A stretch of 11,170 bases of DNA. Origin: Chrysochromulina parva. Lineage: Eukaryota; Haptophyta; Prymnesiales; Chrysochromulinaceae. Made by a program: the position numbers and the translations under genes. Shown here piece after piece: positions 1 through 7,100 of this stretch. The notes under the pieces were generated by a model, which searched no databases, was not told the DNA's origin, and worked only from the letters and a program-made list of their open reading frames with translations. Numbering within the stretch: position 1 is the stretch's first letter; each line of letters opens with the position of its first letter. The stretch is from the NCBI GenBank assembly GCA_002887195.1, contig PJAB01001976.1, positions 1-11,170 on the forward strand, written 5' to 3'.

Positions 1-1
1 G

Positions 2-553
2 ATCGCGCTGCACCCGATCAAGCACGCGGACGAGTATGAGCCCATGTACCGAGCCCTCGAGGTGCGCGACATGTTCTATGAGCCTCTGCTACAAGCATGG
101 CGGCGCGACGCGGCGCACGCGCGAGCGGAGGCGGGTCGCGCCAAGGGTGTGGGCTCTTTCGTCGGGACGACGGGCGACGAGGGAGCCGCGCCGATCTCGC
201 CGATCTCGCTTGGGGGGACGGCAATAGCCAGCGCTCGTGGGCAGGGCGGGGCGTGGATGGGGGGCAGCGATAGCGGCAACGCCAACGGCGGCGGCTTGGA
301 GCTGAGTGAAGGCGCCATCGTGAGCATCGTAAGAGCTGAGGTGCGCAAGCAGCTCTCAGGTCTAGCAGCGCGCATGCGACCGGAGCAGTGGCCTTACGTT
401 GCCATGGACACATATGCTGCGCCGTTGCAAACGGCGCCAGGGTCTGCCCCGGCAGCATCTGCAGTCAGCGGGGCGCCGCCTCCGCTGACTACGGCTGCTG
501 CTGACGTGCGGGCTGACGTGACGGCGACGGTGCCCGTGGTTATGCTAGTGTAG
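2..553 (+). CDS. C-terminal part of an unrecognised protein (5' end outside the window)
   Basis: The frame is open from the left edge to a TAG stop, giving about 183 residues; the first in-window ATG is at 44, but the frame continues upstream of it, so this is probably the end of a longer protein or its last exon. The first ~45 residues look folded: charged and aromatic, with HPIKHADEYEP and VRDMFYEPLLQAW, then an Arg/Ala-rich helix. A Gly/Ser/Ala-rich low-complexity stretch follows, then a short helical piece (SEGAIVSIVRAEVRKQL) and an Ala/Pro/Thr-rich tail. A 9-bp tandem (gccgatctc twice) lies near 190-207. I do not recognise the family and propose no function. The left end could also be an exon edge that the sequence cannot reveal. 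Moderate confidence that it is coding, because of the composition of its first part and the good open length. Confidence 0.5.
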   Translation: MALHPIKHADEYEPMYRALEVRDMFYEPLLQAWRRDAAHARAEAGRAKGVGSFVGTTGDEGAAPISPISLGGTAIASARGQGGAWMGGSDSGNANGGGLELSEGAIVSIVRAEVRKQLSGLAARMRPEQWPYVAMDTYAAPLQTAPGSAPAASAVSGAPPPLTTAAADVRADVTATVPVVMLV

Positions 554-1028
554 TCCACGAGAGCGCGGCAGAGAGGTGTGCGCCGCCCGCATCGGTGTGT
601 CACCTCGGGCTTCGACTCGCGAGGTTTTCCGGCACGCCCTTATCTGGGCGGAAGGTTGTGGGCAGGAAGTCGTTGAAGTTGTCGAGATCGAGTCGTACGT
701 AGCGACGCCCGCGGCGCATGCGGCGGCACAGCTTGCCTACCCGTGTGTGTCCCGGCTCCCCCGGTGTCTTTTTACCGGTGTACACGTACATTTGTGGCCC
801 TGCGATTTGCGCATTTGCGTCCGGCCGAGGGCAGCCGCGCGTCGGGAGGCGGTCCGACAGAAATGACAAGAGGTTTATTCATGAAGCTGTCCGAGTGAAG
901 CTGAAGGCAGAATACCAAAAACGGCAAGTTTGAAGCGCTTCACCAACACACGCATCCCTTTTGCGCCCCTCGAAGCATCTCCTCGAGCCAGGCCTCGGGT
1001 CGCGTCGCGACCTTTCAAGTTCAAGGGA
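554..1028. other. Intergenic region: 3' flank of the left gene and 5' flank of the SFT2 gene
   Basis: No convincing coding sequence is seen; the open frames here are short and start or stop at random. It should hold the 3' UTR of the upstream gene and the promoter and 5' UTR of the SFT2 gene. A small direct repeat, ccggtgt, flanks a T-run near 762-782. The SFT2 frame is open upstream of its ATG back to about 930, but with no ATG, so the extension is probably leader sequence. Confidence 0.5.
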
Positions 1029-2096
1029 ATGGAAGGTTTCAAGTTCATGGCGGAGATGGGCGCGTCAATGGCGTCCGAGCGGCTCGCGAGCGTCGCGGAG
1101 CAGGCGCGTGAGCAGGCGCGCCTTGCCTCCGAGCTAGCGCAGCAGCGGGCGCAGGAGGCGGCCGCGCGCGTGCATAGCCGCGCGAGCGAAATGGCGACCA
1201 TGGCCAATAACATCGACATCACAAAGATCAAGGACATATCCGTCTCCGACGTCTACGCGTCTGCCGATTCGCTTCGCGAATCCGCCACGAAGTCCGTTTC
1301 GGTCCTAGGCGCGACCGTCACGAGTGTTGCGGCTGGCGAGTGGTCAGGAGCTGCTGCCGGTGGCGGTCGGCCTCCGACGTCGCAGGAGGACGGCGGCTCC
1401 GAGTCGGGCGGCGACGATTACAGCTCATCCGGCTGGTCCATCTCGCGCATCGGGCTCGGCGGCGCACGCAACCCGGAGAAGCAGGGCCTCATCCCAAAGC
1501 GCGACGTCGAGGCGGGCGGCGGCGGCTGCAGCTCCCCTCTGGGTGGCCTCTCGAGCGCGCCATGGAGCGCGCTGCAGACCGTTCGCGACTACGGCGTGGC
1601 CGGGGCCACGACGGTGGGGAGCACCATCGGGCTCGTCGAGAAGCCTAAGGTACCTGAGACGCGGCTCGAGAAGCTCTGCCGATGCTGCCCGACCCTGACT
1701 TACAAGCAACGGCTGCTCGGGTTCGGCTTCTGCTTCTTCTTCGGCGTATCGCTCTCGCTCTCGGCGCTCAACTCGCTCCCATCGCTCCTCCTCGGCAACC
1801 CAGCTCCCTTTGCATTCAAGTACACCCTCGGCAACCTGCTCGCCATCGGCTCGTCCTCCTTTTTGGTCGGGCCTGTGAAGCAACTTCAGGATATGGCAGC
1901 GCCCGAGCGGCGGACCGCATCGCTCGTGTACGTCTCGTCGCTCTGCGCCACGCTGCTCAGCGTCTTCGTCCTCAAATGGCAACTCGTCTCCTTTGTCCTC
2001 GTCGTGATCCAGTTCGGGGCGCTGACCTGGTACATGCTCTCTTACGTGCCGTACGGGCAGCAGATCTTCAAACGCTTCCTCTCGCGGCTGATGTGA
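1029..2096 (+). CDS. SFT2: SFT2-family vesicle transport membrane protein with long N-terminal extension
   Basis: This encodes a 355-residue protein. SFT2/Got1-type proteins are small four-helix membrane proteins of the Golgi, involved in retrograde, endosome-to-Golgi vesicle fusion. The C-terminal ~135 residues carry the family pattern: CCPTLTYKQRLLGFG (219-233), helix 1 (about 232-250), YTLGN (265-269) and helix 2, then GPVKQLQDM (281-289), helix 3 (about 298-316) and helix 4 with FGALTWYMLSYVP (329-341). The first ~215 residues are unusual for the family, where proteins are often near 200 residues in total. Residues 15-58 form a probable amphipathic Ala/Glu/Arg/Gln-rich helix, and a Gly/Ser-rich linker follows. 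The start is the first in-frame ATG; upstream codons in frame lack ATG. ATG 1047 is an alternative. No intron is needed. Family assignment is confident; the extent of the N-terminus is less so. Confidence 0.88.
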   Translation: MEGFKFMAEMGASMASERLASVAEQAREQARLASELAQQRAQEAAARVHSRASEMATMANNIDITKIKDISVSDVYASADSLRESATKSVSVLGATVTSVAAGEWSGAAAGGGRPPTSQEDGGSESGGDDYSSSGWSISRIGLGGARNPEKQGLIPKRDVEAGGGGCSSPLGGLSSAPWSALQTVRDYGVAGATTVGSTIGLVEKPKVPETRLEKLCRCCPTLTYKQRLLGFGFCFFFGVSLSLSALNSLPSLLLGNPAPFAFKYTLGNLLAIGSSSFLVGPVKQLQDMAAPERRTASLVYVSSLCATLLSVFVLKWQLVSFVLVVIQFGALTWYMLSYVPYGQQIFKRFLSRLM

Positions 2097-2582
2097 GGCG
2101 GCCCGCGCACGGTCGAGTGGCCATGTGGGGTCACCCAGCTAGGATGAGACAGTGCATGGAGCGCGCATGTGGTGCATGGTGGATACGCTCCTATTTCGCG
2201 TCTCAGGCAGCAAGAACAGTGCGTCGGTGCTAGCTACATACGGTCGATACCCCGACGCGACCTCAGATTGAGTGCCGCGGCTGCGGGGCGTGTGTATGTC
2301 GTCGAGCGGAGCTTCGAAGCTTGTACACGCTGTTGTTGCGAGAATTCGCGACTACAAGAACCGAACCCCGTAGCGAGCGTAGTAGCTACAGCCGCACACA
2401 CCCATGCCGCCCGAACACCGTACCCGTGCCACCATTGCAGCGCTGGCAGTAGGGACCTAGTCGAGTCACGAATGAGACGCGCCCGTGCGACACGATCGTC
2501 ACGTTCGTTTTCATGTGCGACAGTGACATACCACTTTCGATCATGACAATGCACTCGTTCTCTCATTGCCCCTCTCATTGCC
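2097..2582. other. Convergent intergenic region (3' flanks of SFT2 and DNA ligase genes)
   Basis: This is 486 bp between the stops of two converging genes, so it should hold both 3' UTRs. No supported gene is seen; the open frames across it have no recognisable composition. A short tandem (ctctcattgcc twice, about 2560-2582) lies against the ligase stop. No clear terminator or polyadenylation signal is recognisable. Confidence 0.5.
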
Positions 2583-4091
2583 TCAGCATCCAGTGCGCTC
2601 CAGCATGCCTTCCAGGTCCGGGCGCTCGCGCAGAAATTTTGGGAACCTGGGCCCGCCTTGAAGGCCTAATTGGTACGCGAAGCTGACGATGCTCCCCGGT
2701 GGCGGCGGCGCCGTGCTACGATTCCAAGTGAGGTCAAAGGTGACGCCTGTATCGAGCGCCTGACAGCGCAGCGAGTCCTTGCCTTTCGCACGGTACTTGA
2801 GCACCTTCGCTTCCGCGTCCAGCCACCGCTTGCACTTGAAGAGGTCGGGCGAGTGCCCCGCGACGAAGCGCGAGGACGCACGGCGCAGGATGAGGCCCTC
2901 TCCGCCGCGCTGGCACACATGTTCGAGGAGCGCCTCCTTGGTAGTGACGTCCTCGCACGCCCTTGTCCCGACGACTTGCACGCGATCGCTCGTCGCCTCT
3001 GCGAACGCGCCGCCTCGGCCGAGCCGCTCGCGCGCCGTCTCGAGCCGCTCCTCAAAGCCGCCACGCGCCCCCGGCGCGTCGAAGACCATGAACTTGACCT
3101 CTGACCAGGTGGCCTCCTGAGGACGCTGCACCGCCGCCCATGTCTGCTCGAAGCGGCCGCGGCCGAGCCATAGCTCACCATCCAGCCGCAGGTCGCGCGG
3201 CAGCAGGGCGAGCATCGAGGGCGGCGGCGTGAGCTCGTTGCCGCGCCGCGTGCGGAAGCAAGGCGGGTCGCGCGCCACCTCCCAGGTCGCTCGCACCCCG
3301 TCGAACTTCTCCATCGCGACAAAGCCGCGAAGGTCCGTGCCAGGGCTGAAGTTGGAGGCGAGCGAAATGCCAAAATTGATCGCATCCTGCTGTCGGCGAG
3401 CCCCAAATCTGCCGCCACCGAAAGCCGCAAAGTGGTTGCCGCCGCTCGGCCTTAAGCGCTCCTCGGGGGGCGGCTTATGACCAAAGTGTAGCGACGCGAC
3501 GCGGGCGTGCACGGGCGCCGGCGGGCCGCCCTCTTCCTGCGACTGCTCCTCGTCGTCCGTCTCTGGCCCGTTCCGCTTGCGCTTGATGCAGCAGCGGCGC
3601 ATGCAGCCAGGCTGCCGTGCGCCCAGGCGGCACAACGGTATTGCTTCAGCTGCTGCGGGTGCGTCGCTTGCCTGATCGCCCAGATGGCACAACGGTGGTG
3701 GAGCTGCCGCAGTGGGTACGTCGTCGCTCACTGGTGTTAGCTCGGCACTCGTAGGTGCTACCGCGGGACCGTCGGTCGACAGCGTGGAATCGACAGAAGG
3801 TTGCACCGACGATGACGCTGCAGGCTGTGAAGAAGGCTTTGAATGCGATGCTCTCGGCGCAGGATAGTTTTCGTCGTTGGTATTGATGAGGGCCGCTAGA
3901 GTTGCGGCGTTGAGCGTTGGTAGTGGGGCGCGCCTGTAAAACTGTTGGAAGGTGCTGTTTTGTGGCATGACGCTGCGTGGCCGCCAGGGCCCAGGACGCC
4001 CGGGGTCGCGGTTGAAGGACTGCACAGACGCGGCAAATCGTGTGTGTGAAGAGCCAGAGAACCAAAAAAGGGTTTGGAACGCGGTAACCAT
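2583..4091 (-). CDS. Small ATP-dependent DNA ligase with long disordered N-terminus
   Basis: This encodes 502 residues that seal nicks in DNA through a lysyl-AMP intermediate. The catalytic half is residues ~225-500. Motif I is EKFDGVRATW with the adenylated lysine at K262. RTRRGNEL (about 279-287) follows, then motif III LDGELW (303-308), VFDAP (336-340), motif IV EGLILR (398-403) and motif V LFKCKRW (417-423). The OB-fold part includes PGSIVSFAYQ and PRFPKFLRERPD near the C-terminus. This matches the compact ligases (bacterial LigE-like, kinetoplastid mitochondrial type) rather than the large LIG1, as no helical DNA-binding domain is seen. Residues 1-225 are low complexity, with a basic cluster RRCCIKRKR (165-173) that could be a nuclear signal. 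A second Met (M42, ATG at 3968) begins MPQNSTFQQFY, resembling a PCNA-binding box. Residues 1-41 are Arg/Ser/Phe-rich with a single acidic residue, as in organelle targeting peptides. No introns. Family call is confident; targeting is inference. Confidence 0.9.
   Translation of the reverse strand: MVTAFQTLFWFSGSSHTRFAASVQSFNRDPGRPGPWRPRSVMPQNSTFQQFYRRAPLPTLNAATLAALINTNDENYPAPRASHSKPSSQPAASSSVQPSVDSTLSTDGPAVAPTSAELTPVSDDVPTAAAPPPLCHLGDQASDAPAAAEAIPLCRLGARQPGCMRRCCIKRKRNGPETDDEEQSQEEGGPPAPVHARVASLHFGHKPPPEERLRPSGGNHFAAFGGGRFGARRQQDAINFGISLASNFSPGTDLRGFVAMEKFDGVRATWEVARDPPCFRTRRGNELTPPPSMLALLPRDLRLDGELWLGRGRFEQTWAAVQRPQEATWSEVKFMVFDAPGARGGFEERLETARERLGRGGAFAEATSDRVQVVGTRACEDVTTKEALLEHVCQRGGEGLILRRASSRFVAGHSPDLFKCKRWLDAEAKVLKYRAKGKDSLRCQALDTGVTFDLTWNRSTAPPPPGSIVSFAYQLGLQGGPRFPKFLRERPDLEGMLERTGC
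3620..3696 (-). repeat. In-frame 57-bp tandem duplication inside the ligase N-terminal region
   Basis: The 20-base segments 3620-3639 and 3677-3696 match at 18 of 20 positions and are 57 bp apart, which is 19 codons. In the protein this gives PLCHLG (133-138) followed by PLCRLG (152-157). The reading frame is kept. It lies in the disordered part and probably has little structural effect. Confidence 0.75.
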
Positions 4092-4180
4092 CTCTCTAGA
4101 GACGAACTGGATGGTCAGAAGTGCCTTCCCTATGAACGAACACGGCGGGACGGACGAAAAAGGATTCGAAGAAGGCTCCC
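4092..4180. promoter_or_regulatory. Short divergent gap between the DNA ligase and site-1 protease starts (probable bidirectional promoter)
   Basis: Only 89 bp separate the two outward-facing ATGs, so transcription starts or upstream exons of the two genes must share or overlap this stretch. No TATA box or other element is recognised. An ATG at 4111 opens a 30-codon frame ending at 4203 that overlaps the protease ATG at 4181 out of frame; it would act as an upstream ORF if the transcript begins before it. The protease frame itself is closed by a TGA at 4133-4135. Confidence 0.45.
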
Positions 4181-7100
4181 ATGTCGGAGCCGTCGACGCT
4201 TAACGCCGCGTCGCGCGAGCGTGTGATCATCTCGTTTCGCTCGCGCGTCGCCCACGACGAAGCGCGAAAGCTTGTCCACGACGCGCTGCACACGCTCGAG
4301 TGCGCACACGACGGTTGGTGGACGGTCGTGCGCCGGCGCACACCTAGCGCGAGCAACTTTGCTGTGGTCGACATGCGCCTCACGCTGCCGTTGCAGCGCA
4401 CGCGCGCACTTGCAGCGCTGCGCATGCTCGATGCCGTGATTGGGCTCTCACCTGAACGTCGGTATGAGCTTCCGGCGATCCAGCAAGTGGCGGCGACGGA
4501 TGCTTCCGACCATACGGCGCCACCGCCAACGCCGGCTTGTGCCAACTGCTCTCAAGGCGGCTCCACGGAGCGAGCCGAGTGCTCGGCGACCTCCAGTGGC
4601 GACCCTACCGCGCGGCATCCGCTTTCCACCGCCAAGAGGACGGCGACCAACCCGGCAGGCGCCGCGCCTTCGGAGCACACGCCGCAGGTGACGTCAAGGC
4701 TGCATGCGCGTAGGGCATGTGCTCCTCCTCGCCCAGCATGCAAGTGCTCACCACGGCGCCGTGCCTTCCCCGCAGGTGGCATCGAGGCTGCACGCGGAGG
4801 CGCTGTGGCGGCTCGGGTACACGGGCAAGGGCGTGCACGTGGCCGTCTTCGACACGGGGCTGGGGCACGGCTTGCCGCAGCTCGCCGTCGAGGAGCGCAC
4901 AAACTGGACCGACGAGGAGGACTCGGATGATAAGGTCGGGCACGGCACCTTTGTGGCGAGCGTGATCGGCTCGCGCTCCGGCTGCCTCGGCCTCGCTCCT
5001 GACGCCTCGCTCCACATTTACAAGGTGTTCAATTCGAAGCAGGTGAGGGCGCCGAGTGCGTCGTGTGAGTGCGCTTCCTGGCCCGTCCTCAGGGTTTGCT
5101 CATCTGTGAAGCAGGTGTCGTACACGTCGTGGTTCTTGGACGCATTTGACTACGCGCTGCTCAAGCGCGTACATGTACTCAACCTCTCTATCGGTGGCCC
5201 TGACTTTGCCGACCGGCCGTTTATGCGGAAGGTGGGCTGATGGCCACTCGGTGCCTCCCTGATGGCCAAAGGTGCCTCCCTGATGGCTACTAGGTGCCTC
5301 CTTGGTGGCCACTCGGTGCCTCCCTGACGGCCACTAGGTGCCTCCTTGATGGCCACTCGGTGCCTCCCTGACGGTCACTAGGTGCCTCCTTGGTGGCCAC
5401 GATTGGCATCGGGTGGCATCTGGTTGCCTCCGACTGCCACCGATGGCCACCGACTTCGCCGAGCGGCCGTTGATGCTTTCAGGTGGATGAGGTGGTCGCG
5501 GCCAACGTGGTCATCGTCTCCGGCATTGGGAATTCGGGCCCCATGTGGGGAACCTTGATGAATCCAGCCGACCAGCCGGACGTCATTGGCGTGGGTGGGG
5601 TGGATGACGAGGGGCGTCTGGCGGACTTCTCCTCTCGCGGGATGACCTCGTGGGAGCTCCCGGACGGTTACGGTCGCGTCAAGCCGGACGTCCTCACCTA
5701 CGGCACGCATGTGCTTGGCATGTCGCTGCAGGTGAGTGCCCCTAGTTGCCCCTAAATGTGCCTCATTGCCGGACGTCCTCACTTGACTTGACTTGACTTG
5801 GCTTGTCTTGACTTGACTGTCGGCGCATCAGGGAGGGTGCCGGACTCTCTCAGGCACTTCGGTGGCCTGCCCGGTGGTCGCCGGTGCCATCGCCCTGCTC
5901 GCCAGCATTGTCCCAGAGCCGCGTCGGTGGCAGCTACTCAACCCCGGCGCCATCAAGCAGGTGCTGGTGGAGTCGGCGCACCGGCTGCACCGTCGCTCCG
6001 CGTACGAGCAAGGCGCGGGCACCATGGATCTGCTCGGCGCGGCGCAGGTGAGGGCGCTACCCATCGCCTCCACTTATGGCCTCTGATGACCTCTGATGGC
6101 CTCTGATGGCCTCTAATGACCTCTGATGACCTCTGATGGCCTCTGATTGCGCTACCAATCGCCTCCACTGATGGCCTCTGATGGTCACACACTGGTTTCT
6201 CACGCCCGCTCCCTGCCGAGCGGAGCCCCTCGACGCGGCGCAGCTTGTGACCGAGTACCGTCCGCACGCATCGGTGATACCCCCCACCCTCGACCTGTCG
6301 CCGTGCCAACCGACGGGGGCGCCTGTGCTGGGCGACGGGTACATGTGGCCGTTGTGCGCGCAACCGCTCTACCATGGTGCGCTGCCCGCGCTCGTCAACC
6401 TGACAGTCCTCAACGGGATGGCTCGCGTCTCCTCCTTCTCGAGGGCTCCAGTCTTCTCGACGAGCATCGCGGCGCATGCCTCCCTTCTCGAGATTTCGTT
6501 CGAGCACCAGCAGCTGCTTTGGCCGTGGGGTGGGACGCTCGGCGTGGCGCTGCGCCCAACGAGCGCGGCCGCCGCCTTTGAAGGTCTGATCCACGGTGTG
6601 ATCACCTTTGAGCTCAAGGCGGTGGGCGGCCTGAACGCGGGCGCCACCTCGGCTGTGTCGGTGCCGGTGGTGGCTCACGTGGTGCCCACCCCGGCGCGCC
6701 ATCGACGCCTCCTCTGGGACCAGGTGTGCTTGCATCTGATGGTCCCTCTGAGGACTATGCTGATGTGTGTTGATGGCCCCTCTGACGACTTTTCTGATGT
6801 CTCTGATGGTCCCTCTTGATGGCCTCCCCCTGATGGCCCAGTTGAGGACCCCTCTGAGAGCCTCTCGGATCATCGCTCTTGCCGGTGAGCAGGCGCACTC
6901 GGTGCGCTACCCTCCGTCGTACTCCCCCCGCGACAATCTCGCCGTCACTGACGAAATGCTTGATTGGACCGGGGACCACATTCACACCAATTACCGCGAT
7001 CTCTTCATTTGGCTGCGCGAGCAAGGCTACTACGTCGAGACGCTTGGGTGCGCCTTCACATGCTTCAATGCGACCGAGTACGGAGCACTCCTGCTCGTCG

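Noticed and set aside
930..1028. Longer SFT2 start at 930
   Set aside because: The codon is TTG, unlikely as a start in a eukaryotic nuclear gene; the first in-frame ATG is at 1029.
1425..1982. 185-codon minus-strand frame opposite SFT2
   Set aside because: Arg/Glu/Ala-rich shadow of the conserved SFT2 coding sequence.
4096..4545. 149-codon minus-strand frame opposite the protease exon 1
   Set aside because: Shadow of the S1P prodomain exon; GC-rich DNA keeps several frames open and the peptide has no family features.
5238..5400. CRISPR-like array of regular ~22-bp units
   Set aside because: The units are contiguous with no unique spacers, and they lie inside an intron of a eukaryotic gene.
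5953..6873. 306-codon open frame on the minus strand across protease introns 5 and 6, with repeated IRGHQR-type peptides
   Set aside because: It is the reverse of the 10-bp tandem array plus exon 6 antisense. The repeat lacks stops in that direction, so the frame stays open by chance; the plus strand encodes conserved S1P.
6724..6892. Exon 6 tail copy at the end of intron 6
   Set aside because: Only scattered matches (catcg, ccag-like end) that do not exceed what splice sites and composition would give.
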